Origin: Branchiostoma floridae
Lineage: Eukaryota > Chordata > Leptocardii > Amphioxiformes > Branchiostomatidae
Direction: 5' to 3'
NCBI RefSeq assembly: GCF_000003815.2
Contig: NC_049979.1
Span: 23,481,085-23,541,084, forward strand
Length of the DNA: 60,000 bases
Position numbers and translations under genes: made by a program. Of the stretch, positions 1 to 12,900 are shown one piece after another; the stretch's first letter is position 1, and every line of letters starts with the position of its first letter. The notes under the pieces were generated by a model, which worked only from the letters and a program-made list of their open reading frames with translations, had not been told where the DNA came from and ran no database searches.

Positions 1-2783
1 CACATATTTTGTAATTATCACGCTTTTCATGAGAAATACTTTTTTGAGCTAAAAGAATGAGATAAATAGCTTCAGCTCTTCAGGCGAGACAGTTGCTCTC
101 TTGTTTTCCTGACTTAGCCTCACCTGTGTCTCCCTAAAGCCGACATTTCCTGTGAGTCAGGTGGCTGGAGTCTTGCCAAGGGGGATCCCTTGGGGAGAGA
201 ACGCAGCCAGTGTTTCCAGCAGTTTCTCGACAACCGTCGCTAACTAATCTATAAACTACAAACGCTTTTTCTACACTTTCTACCTTCGTCAAGGAGGTTG
301 TATATTAGGCAGCGCTTGTCTGTCTTTCAAACATCTTGCAAATCAGAGCCTCGTTTATATCGAGCAGATGATACTGCAGACTTCTTTGTCTGGATAATAC
401 CAAGGAGGGTATTGATAGAACCTTCTAGATATTCAAGCTTTCCCGTCACATAACAAGGAGGGGTGACAGAAAAAAATCGAATAAGACAAACACCGGATAT
501 AATCCATGCACATGTGGGCCATATTTACATAAACAATCAGACCCATTTATGATACGTCACTCGAAAAGGTTAACATAATTTTATTATGACCGCGGAACTC
601 AAGTAACAAATATGTTTATGCTCCTGTACTAGCTGTACCCGATACTGTGATGGCTGATTGGTCATTTGATCATTTGTTAGCTGCGAACAAGATTAACGGC
701 TCTCTCCACCCCCGGCATCAAGATTGATACACTCTGTGGTCCCACGCTACAACAACACATCCAAAGTCATCCAGCGGAAAGCCCGGTGGAAGTGTTGGTG
801 GGAAGAGCTGTTTACACTACAAGCATGGCCTTTGCACTTCAAAGCTTATTTTAAACAGTTGAATGGAGCGTCTGTTGATGAAGACGTCATCGCCAGACTG
901 CCGCCTGGTAAAGTAATCGCTCTGAGGTCCGGCCAGAAATAAGCCAGCTTCCCGTGTGCTGCATGTGTCTTCCCCTTGATCCTTGATATTTTACAGTAGT
1001 CTGGGTGCCAACTAGCTACCGGGAGAGCAGACTACACCAAGGCTTACTTTACAGACCCCGCAACACAATTTTCTGTTCTAAGGAGGATTCTTTAAGAAAA
1101 GAAAGACCGCACTATGAACAGTGAGAAGAACATATAACGTTATAGTACTTATACTTCGGAGCTATACAGAAGCATAGAAATATTAGAAATTTGGTTGAAC
1201 CGATGTTATCTCTCTCACAACAGCTATGATAGTGCTAGGCTCTGTGTCAAACAACAGACTGCAGAATTACGTATAGAGATCTACAGAACATCTACATTAA
1301 AAAAAATACACAATGCATGAAAAGGTCAACTTAGCGTCATACTTGGGAATCTGGTCATATCTAGAAAACAATCTGCTTCACTGTTGGTATTCTTATCATG
1401 ACAGTAGATGGGAAGATTTATGAGGCGCATCTGTCCTTCACATCGTGCTACAGACATGACTGTCATGGCACGCCTTCCCAAGTACCATTTCACGGAGAAG
1501 CCCATCTCAGTCACCTTGACCTTAGCGTCTCTTCCCTGGAGCTCTGCCCGACGCCTTAGCTTGACCTTCAGGTTGCTCAGGTGACCTTGTGGATTGTGGA
1601 CGATGTCTGATCGCCCATGCGTGAAGTAGGAAATGAGAATAATTCAGCCTCCCGTTTCGAGGACGTGACCGTGCGTAAAATAAACATAAGAGGCATCACA
1701 ATGTGTAGCCTGATAATCTCGCTTATAGCATCCCGCCCAACATCCGCCGGTCTCCCTCTAGGGGAGGGGCCAGTTACAGCCCCGGACAGCAGAGTCTGTG
1801 TTACACAGACTACACAATGTGTGAATTAGAAGGAACAGAGGAGAGAGTAGTGCTTAGGAAGCAATTCCAAATTGGAACAAGAGTCCTCCGGACACAAACT
1901 GCCGTGAAGTAATCATGGTAATTTATGATGTTTGTGATATGGGCCAATGCGTTTGATAACTCTGCACCAGTGCAGGTATGCGGAAATAAAGTATTTCGAG
2001 CCCTGTTAACACTATTATCAAGGTGAGGGTGCCGTTCTATACTTCTGCAGCACTACGAAGGCAAAAGCCGCTTTTTCTGATTAGGACCTCAATAACTACC
2101 GACAGGCCAAAATCAAAACCACAAAATTAAACAAATCTATCGAAAGGATCTTGAGTTATACCCTGGGGTGTGATCGAAATGTATAATCAAACTTTCAAAT
2201 GGACTAGCCCCATCGTTAATGGACCCGGCATAGTCGTGATGTTCTAATAACATATATGAAATGCCACTGATAACAGTTAAACGATATAGCAATAGTAGTT
2301 ATTTCATGAATGTAAAATCAACGTCTAAGTTACATATATTACTACTTTTACACCTTCTTCAGACCCCTTCGCTCTTTGTGGCTTCAAATATGGACAACGC
2401 ATGATGCAATATTTTTCATGATACTACGCCTATACGTACAACTTGTTCAATCCTACATCCTGGGAAGGTCATCTAGCTAGGTTGAGACTGCAGCCCATCC
2501 TTCCTGTGTTCGAGGAGGTGCCTCGAGGAGCACGCGTGCACAGTGAAGGGGAAGGCCGAAGGGCTAGTAACCTCTCCCTGTGTAAATATACCATGCTACT
2601 GAAGCAACAAGGAAATCTGCTGCCATATGTACCACTAGCTACAAGGGCTCGAACGAACGATATACTAAATACGGCTTGTAGAGAAGGGACTACACTTTAC
2701 GTGCATCTAGTCATGTTATGTTAACATGAAAGATATTGCTCACGGTGCCTAATGTATCTAATTGTTTGATCTCTGTCTTACAG
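1..2783. other. 5' flank or intron with no supported exon
   Basis: The first supported exon (2784) opens in the last residues of an SRCR domain with a phase-1 acceptor, so earlier exons must exist. I found no SRCR, CUB or signal-peptide sequence in these bases. The region therefore most likely belongs to a long intron. It contains a dispersed repeat at about 2562-2660 and an unexplained open stretch on the minus strand (1326-1600). Nothing else stands out. Confidence 0.5.
2562..2660 (+). repeat. Dispersed repeat, copy 1
   Basis: The stretch starting CCTCTCCCTGTGTAAATATA is clearly related to one at about 42388-42480, which starts CCCCTCCCTGTATAAATATA. Both continue through an ACCAT, an AGCAA(C)AAGGAAA block and a later CAAGGGCTC/CAAGGGTCT block. 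One copy is upstream of the bark-like gene and one is in a GCN2 intron, so this is an interspersed repeat. I do not recognise the family. Confidence 0.5.
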
Positions 2784-3956
2784 GGCACGACGAAGATGTA
2801 GGACTTGTCTGCCAGGGGCCTCACATAATGCAGCCCCTGAACGGGTGGCATGGCATCGAGTTTGTTCCTGATAGAACTAACAAGGACGAGAGAAGCGTGC
2901 TGGAGTATGTCGACATCATCTATGCTGGGATCTCCACAAGTCTGGAGTCTGCGTCCTCTCTAAGGGTCGTTGGCGTCGCCCCGAAGATCCACAAAGTGCG
3001 CATCAAAGCGTCGTCCGGCACGGGGATGGAGTTCGACTCCATGGAGACTCCTCTCAACCTGACGGACACCATCGTGTCGGGCAGCATCGTGTCGGGCATC
3101 AACATCACCACTCAAGTGGGCGGAGTCACACTCAGGAACACCAAACTGACCAATAACGGGGAGGACGGGCTGAGGTACTCGTTCAGACACGGGGATTACC
3201 TGCCGGGGCCCGGCGACTTCTGTGCGTTCCTCCCGCAGGCAGAGGCGGGCTTTGATCAGTACCCTATTCACCTGGAGGGGAGGTCATCACGGGACAAGGA
3301 CTGCACCAAGGTAGGTGGAACTAATCAATTATCGAGACGTAGCACGCGTGAGTAGTCCAACTCGAGTAGCCCCGTGGTTAGCGACCCTGCCTCTGAACCA
3401 ACAGGTCGTGAGTTCGGATCCCGACTGTTGTCGCTCACCAGACATGCACGCTACTAGATCTACGTAGAAAGGGATGTATGGCGCGGTCTGTTACTGATAA
3501 TGCTTATCGAAAAGAGCTCGAAGAATTTCCTCTGTACAGTGAACCTGTAAATACTGTACATACCGTTTGTCTTATTTGTCACGATCAGTAGAAGATTAAG
3601 CTTGTAGAACTCTACTACCTTACACAACAATACCACATGTACATAAAAAATACGGCTTGTCATGTCCTACGTGCCTCAAGGTCATGTCTATAACCCCCTG
3701 GATTTACAGGTATTCACGACCAGCCCGGGGCACGTGCTCACTGTGCAATACGTGAAGTGGAAGGGCGTTCCGAGGGACGACTCTTTTCTCCAGGTGAGAG
3801 ACGGTCCTGACGAAACAGCACCTGTCCTTGGAGACCACAACTTCAGTGAGAACATGCATAAGAGCGTCACCAGTACAGGCAACGTCTTGTTCATGCGGTT
3901 CAAGACGAAGAGAGCGTACGACGACTTATTCGAAATCCGGATACTAAGCTCTGAAG
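2784..3956 (+). CDS. Module 1: end of SRCR, beta-helix, CUB-like domain (two exons)
   Basis: Exon 2784-3310 opens with HDEDVGLVCQG, the typical end of an SRCR domain whose earlier part is upstream. It then reads into beta-helix (PbH1) coils such as NLTDTIVSGS and LRNTKLTNNGEDGLRYS. A donor at 3311 (phase 0) joins exon 3710-3956, a CUB-like segment with HVLTVQYVKWKG and DSFLQVRDGPDETAPVLG. That exon ends in phase 1 before GTGAGC. The same order, beta-helix then CUB-like, recurs in modules 2 and 3. Confidence 0.75.
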
Positions 3957-6900
3957 GTGAGCGTCATGATTGGCCTTACAGTTAGGACTACGAGAGATAG
4001 GTTATCCTGTACTTTTGCAAATCATGTGCAATATTTCCATTCCAGCCCTCTTTCTTTCATCTCTGGAATAGGAGTCTCAATGTATCAAGTACTCGTTTTA
4101 GTATGTTTCACTATGTTTTCATTTTTCAGGAGAAAGTGTCGACCTGTCACTGGACAGGTGTCTGCTTCATCGGAACGGCGGGGACGGCGTGGTAGTGCAG
4201 AACCTTCAAGGTGAGGTCAAAGTTCAGGAGACGCTTCTAGCGAGCAACGGGAAGGCTGGATTTCACATAGCCAGCGGGATCGGCAACGTGCTGCTGGAAA
4301 AGGTCGTGGCGCAGGAGAATAAAGGGAATGGTCTTTTGTTTGACTACTTCGGGGGGAAGGAGGTCATCAAGGACAGCGTGGTGAGCCGGAACGGTAAAGA
4401 CGGCCTGGCGTCGGCTCCGCCTCAGGTTCTGGAGAATCTGGAGCAGTTCGAGGTCCTCAACAGCACCTTCATTGCAAATAAGGGACTGGCTATCAAACTC
4501 AGCTCTACTTGTTCTCTTACGGCCTCCAATATCATCATTACAAAGAATATAATCAATTCCAACGGTGAGGGTGCAGTTGATATAGGCTCCTGCACGATCG
4601 GATACCCTTCAAAGGTCCTTGTGAAAGAAAACATGTTCAGGAGGAACTTCGGGCGAGCCTTCGTCATCCGCGATATGAACGAGTTTAACTTAAGAATAGA
4701 AGGAAACATCTTCCAGGACAACAGGGACACAACAATACATCTGATTTCCCCAAACGTGCGGTCAGGCCCTGTGGACATTGAAGTCGTCTCCAACAGCTTC
4801 TTCATGAACTCAGGTCCCTCAATCATCTATGTGGACCTGATGAACGGAGACACAGACGAACAAATACCAGCACACTCCTTTATCTTCGTCTTTAACGTAC
4901 TTGAGGAAAACACGGTTACTGTGCCATTCCCCTATCTAATAGGGCGTGCCCTCAGTAACGCTGTTGTCGTCTTCAAAGCAACAAATACTCTCATTGAGAA
5001 AAGCATCTTCGATAATCCTGATTCAAGATACGAGCTGTCCACCCTGCTCTTCAGTCCGCCAACCCGATTGCTGGCAACGCGCAACTGGTGGGGAACGAAG
5101 AGGAAAGCGGTGATTGCAGCCAGAATATTTGACTACAACAGTCGGTACACCCTGGCTAAGGTGGACTTCACGCCGTACTTGCTCAGTCCTGATATATCAA
5201 ACCTGACTCTGTCCGGGTCAACTGAACCTGCGAATAAATTCGTGCTTCTCAACAGAACAATAGGGGGAACTATCGGTGGGAACGTTGTCCTGTCGAAGAG
5301 GCTGAGTCCTTATGTCGTAACCCGTGACATCAACATCCTTCCCGGCGGGAAGCTCGTCCTGGAGGCCGGCGTGAGGCTGGAGTTTCTCATGCATGTAGGG
5401 ATGATGATCCATGGACAACTGATAGCCAATGGAACAGAGACGGCAAACATAACGTTAACACTGCACGAACCTTCCCAGGACGGCGGCAACGTGCGGCTAG
5501 TTGACGGTAAGGGCCCCTGGGAAGGGCGAGTAGAGGTGCGTCGTGGCGGGCGATGGGGGACCGTGTGTAGCAAAGGATGGGACGCTGCCGACACCATGAT
5601 ACTCTGCAAACAGTTAGGTTATCCAGATTATTACGAATATTTATCCAGACCCGGGCCGTTGTCCGCTCCTATCCTGTTGAACAATGTCTCATGCAATGAT
5701 CAGGACCACGACATCGTCAAGTGCAGATCGACGCCGGTCGGGAACAGCTCCTGCAAACACCAAGACGACCTGTACGTCGGGTGTCTCCGCGGCCACTGGT
5801 CGGGTATCAGGTTTACAGCGTCCACCGGGTACAGTTCCCTCCTATATACGGTAGTCGAGAGAGGCGGTGCTCAGGACAACAATGACTCCCCCATGGTACC
5901 GTCAGCGATTCGGGTTGATCTACACAACCACACTTTCAAACACGTGGAAATCCGCGACTCTGCACAGATGGGCATGCACATACTCTACACGCACCCTTTC
6001 CGAGACTCGGCAGAGGTTACAAACGTCACGGTGATTGACAGCCCAAACATAGGATTATCCATGCGCTCACCGACGTTCAAGATCATTAACAGCACTGTTT
6101 CAGGTAGTGGTAGAGACGGAATAGTATTTGAAAGGCCACAGCACCGCGATCCGTACGTAACTGATGCCGAGGATGTGATGCTCCCACAGTTCCGACACAA
6201 AGTCTGTTCAGGCGACAAGACATTGGACAGCAATGATTTCCTTTACGTAGAGCTTGACGAAAACACTGAGTCGGTGTGTACTGATACCATCACGTCACAA
6301 GAAGGTTCAGTAATCGGCATAGTTGTGCTAGAAGCCCTGCTGGACCCGTCTGAGGAACTAGTCGTTACGGCAGGATCTCCAGGCAATGACAGCGCCGCCA
6401 GAATCGTGGTGGTGACGGACGATCCCCTGGACTACCAGACCCAGAAGCTGGTCGCAACTGAAGGAACTATCACCGTCAACTACCAAGGATCGAGCAGTGG
6501 CTTTGGGCTACTACGGATGCTTGTCCTTTCCATTCCAGGTGAGCTTTTACGTTGATAATACTGTTATATTTTGAGAGCCAAGTTAGATGTACTTCTTTGC
6601 TTGTTCAATTGAAGTAAATCTTACCCTCCAATATAGCTGAGCTGCTCTCTATCTTTTCAGAACAGACGTTCTCCAGTGAAAGCGGGATCCAGGTGGCGGC
6701 CTGTAACATGTCCAACAACCGCGCCAACGGTATCAGGGTCAACTTTCAGTCCAACGAAACGTTGACAACCATCACGGGGACAAACATAGAGAGGTCCGGA
6801 ATGAGAGGACTGCACGTGGAGAAGAGCCTCGGTAACGTCGAGGTGGCCTTTTCTGTAATACACAACAACATGTACAGCGGAGTGATACTGATGTATTACG

Positions 6901-9900
6901 GCGGTGCACTAGACATGATCAAAAGCTCGGTAACGAACAACACCAACGGGATAGAGTTCTACGCTGGATATACATGGATAGGAGACAAGATGCCGACGAT
7001 ATATCACACTGTCGAAGACTGTGAGATCTCGGGCAACACGGAACATGCCATCAGCGTGACTACCGACCCACGTAGTGAGAAACTGTGGCAGTTGGAGATT
7101 TCGGGCAGTCGTATCACTCATAACCGCGGAGACATCATTCACATCTATCCCATGCAGTCCATCAAAGGAAAATCATACCCCTTCTTGGTATTCACGAGCG
7201 TCGAATTCACACACAACGAAGGTCGTGTGATGAGCATTTATGGCATGTACTCGGAGATCCTGCTTCAAAACAGCACGTTTGACAACAATTTCGGCAGTAT
7301 AATTGACGTACAAGATGCAGGCTCTGTCAAAATGACTATCAGAGACAACAAATTCGTGTCCAACGACTGCGGAGATGCAGGCGTTCTCATGGTGACAGGG
7401 AAAGAGAAGAGAATGGCCATCTCACGCAACCTGTTCTACAACAACACGGGCAGATTTGTGGTGTACTTCCAGCTGCTGAGCCAGAGTCTGGACGATGAAA
7501 GCCGTCTGATCACCTTCTCCCACAACACCCTGCAGAGTAACCTCTACCGGAGACAGGACGTCTTCAGCGACCAGCTCATGTCATTCGCCTTCGGCATCAG
7601 CGGCCTCATGGCGCCCCTTTTAAGGTGAAATTCTTTCAAGTGGTTGTATTGTCCTATTGTTGATAACTGGTAAACTTGTGTACGGCGTAACTAAGTCCCC
7701 AGACCCGTGCCGCACAGTCGACGAGCTTTATGCGCATCTATTCAACGGAGCTCGGCGACTTGCGAACATCGGGTTATCCCTAAAATAATGCGATGGTCGA
7801 TAGATCAATTAGAGCTCGCAGACTCGTCTTCCGGTCAATTTCTGTGCTATGTGACAGGGGTATTAAGAAGCCTCGTCTGGGTAACGTTTCTGTAAGATAG
7901 CAACTGACTTTTATTGCCTGGTGGTGCTCACCAGCTGTCTTGCCTTTCTTTTTGATGCGGTAAATTGGTTGTGATCGTCTGTATTATCTTTCCTCACAGA
8001 TATAACAGATTCCACAATGAAGACCTGAGACTGGAGCTGTTTGTGGACATCCCTGCTGTGTCAGTAGACAGTGAGATCGACGCACGGCTCAACTGGTGGG
8101 GGACACCGGAGGAGCACCTGCTTATGGAGAGGATATTTGACTTTGAGGACTGGAACGATCGCGCCTTGGTGGAGTATTTCCCCTTCCTGGCATCACCGGC
8201 TGACGATGCCGTTGTCATTGACACCATGGTCCGTTATCGCGGGGACGATACAATCCTAGGCGGCCGGTTATTAGACCATTCAACTCTGACAATAGACCGC
8301 AGTCCGTATTATGTTTCATCGGATCTGACTGTGATGCACAATGTCACCCTATCGATCGAGCCCGGTGTGGAGATACGGTTTGCTCCCAGAGTTGGTCTGC
8401 TCGTGCTCGGGTCGTTATTAGCTCAGGGAACCGAGAAGGATCACATCACATTCACCGGCATGGAAGACAGCGAAGCACGGTTCATATCTGACACATCCGT
8501 CTATGACTTGCCCGTCAGACTTGTGGGAGGGTTTTGGAGAAGTGAAGGGCGACTGGAAGTTTTCTACAGAAATCAGTGGGGGACTGTGTGTAAAGACGGT
8601 TGGGATTATAAAGACGCGGCGGTGGTGTGTAGACAGCTAGGGTACGGGCCTCCAGACCAACGTGATTGGAAGTTTAAAATCGATGCCGCGGGCAGACCAG
8701 ATGGGCCGGTTTGGATGGATAACGTACATTGTAGCGGAGATGAAGGAGTATTGACAGAATGTGCGTTTGGGTCGCTGGGGTACAGCCTGTGCAGTCACAG
8801 TTATGACGTTGGCGTCAGATGCGATGGTGGCGCCGTCGGGGAAAAGATCCCGTGGGGCAATGTCCGCTTCTCTGTCGACCAAGCGGTCTACGACCGGCAG
8901 GTGTCTGAGTCCTTGTTGGAGTACGTGGACATCACTGGGGGAGGATTTTTACATCAGCGCCGCATAGCGGCTTTACAGGCCACCTACATATACCCAGATA
9001 TCAAGTTCGTTACCATATCGAACTGCTCTGGAAGCGGGCTGGAAGTTCTTGTTCCCCAGACCGAGACCTCCATCGCCGATAGCATATTCTTGCACAACCG
9101 TGGGTCCGGAGTAAATATCATCAGATCAGAATACGACCTGAGAATCAGGAACATTACAACCGTAAACAATAACGATAACGGGGTGAGCTTTTCTCCTCTT
9201 GACATCATCGAAAACGAGAGACACTTCGGCTTTTGCTCCTTCTCCGATCCCTCAAGGACTTTACCAGTTAGGAACAGAGCTTTTCTTCATTACAAGTCTT
9301 CCTTACTCCGACAAGAGGTCGCCGAAGCCTACAAGATCATCAGGGCCCCAGACGGGTTCGTGGTCGACATCAGAATCCTCACAGGGTCGTTTTACAACCA
9401 GAAGAAGCGCATTTCATTCTTCAAGGGCGACAAATTCACAGATGAAGAGCTGTTCATCGTCATCGATGAGATGAACAATCCGAAGGAAAACCAGGTGTAT
9501 TCAACGGGAACCAACATCGTCGGAATCTCATTTAACAACTATGAAAGGAGTCCCGATTTCGAGTTCCTGGCAGAGATTGTGGCTGTGCCAATATCATGTA
9601 AGTTTCTTGCTTTCTGTTGTCAATACATAAATATAGAATACATCTGGGGCATTCTGTAAAACAGATATAGCTACATGTAAATGCCTGTTGGGCTACATAT
9701 CCTTATCATTTACTGACGATTCAAGGCGATGAAATGTCCTGAAAAGGTACCTGAAATGTCTGACCGTTTTCAAATCTATCCTATAGACTTCGTGCGTAGT
9801 CAGTCGTATCTGCATTTCCTTGCCATGTCTTTCTATTCTATAATCATCGTTATCCTTTTTACAGACCCTCCCTGCACGTTTAGTAAGGACTCTCCGTGCA

Positions 9901-12900
9901 AGTGGAGGGACGTGGAGATGGAGGAGATATCACCGCGCAGCAAGTGGGTTATCTACGACGGGTCTGTTGCCAGTCATTACTTCTACGGCACCAACTATGA
10001 CGCCGGCGGTGAATACAAAGGTAGGACAGCTTCCAAGTATGATTGTTATCTTTGCCTCCACATATGGGAAATATATTGCTTTTGCTCCGTTTTGTCTTCA
10101 TCTTCCGTTGCAAACAAGAGTGGCCAAGACGCTAGACCAGACTGCTGTCGCTATGGTTACTGGAGGTTTACCAGTTACCCTATGGTGTTCCACTACATTA
10201 TGTAGCAAGTGGCAGGACAGAGCTGGTCCCGTATAATATGAAAATGTCTAAGAATAAACAAAGCAGTAGATTGATAGCTTAGATCATGTGAAGGTAAACG
10301 TTTTGTATTTGCTTGCGATGTTTCTTTTCTAGTTTGATACCCAAAGCCTGTCAATAGGACCATTTAACGCCCGTAAACATTGATAACCATTGTTGTAGTT
10401 GTTATGGTATAGTTTTTATATTACGTTTGAAATGACATTCTCTTGCGTTTTGTTACGATCCCAAGTAGTACGTACTTTACCTATTGGTCTATCCATGCGG
10501 CATGCAACAGGGAGGTATATCTACGTTGGAACCGGGCTGGAGGACTTCAACAAAGACGAGGCGGCTTATAGCGTCCTGGCGGGACCGGTCCTTCCTGTTG
10601 AACTAGACCTATGTACTCTGTCCTTCTACTATCACATGAGGGGTCCTAGGGTAGGTAACGTTCTGCACTATGTTGACTTTTATATATGTCTTAGCGTAAT
10701 ATGAATGAATGCCTCTCTGAAAGCAAGATTTCATCTAGAAAATATTCAAATTAACGAGATAAAACGGATTGCCTGGGCAATATTGGGGAGTGCCATTAAC
10801 GGAACACCTTTTCTTCCCAGACCTCGCTGGTTATCTACGTGAACGACACGAGCGGGTTCCGGGAAATTTGGCAGGCCCAGGAGAACCGCGACACGGACGG
10901 CTGGCAGCAGGTGGTCGTGCCGCTCTCACAGATCGTGGACGACTTCAACGCAGTCTTCATCGGAGGCCACGCCAGGACCATCCCTAGCCACGTCGCTCTG
11001 GATAATATTGAGTTCAAGAAATGTAGTAAAGGTGAGGGTTCTCTCATGTAGTCACGTCCTTTTTAAAAACGTTTTAGAATTGAAAATACTGAAAAATGTA
11101 CCCGTTATTCGTCCATAATATTGTTTCATCCCAGTATATATATATATATTTTTTTTTCTTTCAGGAAAATTTGCATCTCACGTGGTATCAGACAGCGTTT
11201 TCGTCGGGAACAAGCGCAGTGGAATTCATTACTCCAGCACTTTTGAACGTAATCCGAAAGTCAACATCGAACGGAACATCTTAGCGGAGAATGGAGGCAG
11301 CCTGATCGGTGGGGCCGACCTGTCTTCCGCACTTGCCATGACTGTCGGGGACGCCGAGTTCATGATCACTAATAATTTAGTGACGAACAACCAAGTAGGA
11401 GGGGTACACATTCTGATGCACTCGAGGAACCCCGAGCCACGAAGCAACATGATCGCAAACAACGTTCTCACCAATAACAGGGACAGTGAGGCTGTGCTAC
11501 TCCGAAGTATGGTGATGCCTATGATGTCTATCAACATCGTCGGTAACAACATCGCCCACAACGCCGCTAAAGATTACCGCAGTGCACTGGTGATCACCAA
11601 CACTGTTGCCAATGTCTACAACAACACGTTCTACAACAACAGCGGCATGTACACGGTGGAGTGGCAATACCAGGGAGCCAGTGCGCTCACAGACCCGACC
11701 GAGCAGCAGTACTTTACTGGAAACCTCGTCCACTTCAACAAGGGTGAAAACCTGGACTTGCAGGCGACCATCGTTACAGACGGACCAATCATGTATCAGT
11801 CCAACTTCATCAAAAATCCGGCCAATGAGTACGAAATCAGCCAGCTCCAGTACCAGTTTGAAGAAGAAGAGGAAGAGAAACCAAAGGGTGACGAGGAACT
11901 TGACGATGACGTTGATGAGGAGGAGAAGGAGGAGGTCAGCGTCATCGCTACAAACAACTGGTGGGGTTTCACCAAGAGACCGGAAGTCGCAGACAGGATC
12001 CTGGGGGAGCTGAGGACCAGCAGATCTAAAGTGACCTACGTTCCCTTCCTTACTGCTCCACCCTTCCAATATCGCACCGGTAAGAACCGTACCGAAATCT
12101 ATTGCATATTGTGTATTGCACACTTTTTCTTAAAGTCGGTTTTATTTTTTTATCTTCGTGAAAACGAAGGTGTTGTTTTCCGCCTTTTTGTTTGTTTGCT
12201 CCTCTCGAAGTGTGTCTTGATTCATCTAAATATTGTATAAAGTATTTAAGTATTGTATGTTTCATGAGAAGTGTTTTTTTTCAATGCTGTTAACCCTCAG
12301 AAAGCTGCCCCATGGGATGGCTCCCGCACAGAGGAAGCTGTTACACCTACAAACCTGAGGTCTTCACGTGGAAGGAAGCCGTCGAAACCTGTTTGGTGAG
12401 TTTGGTATACAAGTTACTAATCATGGTAGATAACCTTGGTACTGAAGCTGAAATTCCGTTTTTTGTATGTTTTGTCCTTATATGCTATGGTCTTGTTCTA
12501 TCTACTCGCAGTCTGAGGGAGCATCGATTGCCTGGATTACCGACGTCATTGAGCGCGACTTTGTCCTGGAGATGCTCCTGTCCCGAGGCTACAACGAAAA
12601 TTACAACGAGCCAACGTGGGTGGAGGCGGCCAGTCATCTCACCGCACAGCAGGAGGGGTTCGCAGCTAGGGTAAGGGCGCAGGGACACCAATTAAAATTT
12701 GTACTCTAGATAATGTAAAAAATAGACAAGTTCAAGGTGTCATAATATCATCCGCAAACATTCTGGTCATAACAACTCACCACATACAGTAGCCCGATTT
12801 GTCAAGTGTCCCAAAGGTTATTCTTATACGGCAGAACAACGCGGACGCGGGCTAAGTATTAAACTGGTACCGTTATTTTGAATATGACGTTATGATACTG

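Noticed and set aside
724-942. Short + strand open frame ending LPPGKVIALRSGQK
   Set aside because: It has no SRCR or CUB features and no acceptor in frame with the first exon at 2784. It is probably chance.
1326-1600. Minus-strand open stretch containing VKLRRRAELQGRDAKVKV and MTEMGFSVKWYLGRRAMTVM
   Set aside because: It is open for about 90 codons and looks protein-like, but I recognise no family and can place no flanking exons. It may be a TE or pseudogene remnant.
3410-3422. Possible tRNA genes at the tRNA-like sequences (3365, 40177, 58870)
   Set aside because: A- and B-boxes are present, but acceptor and anticodon stems do not pair properly. These are SINE heads.
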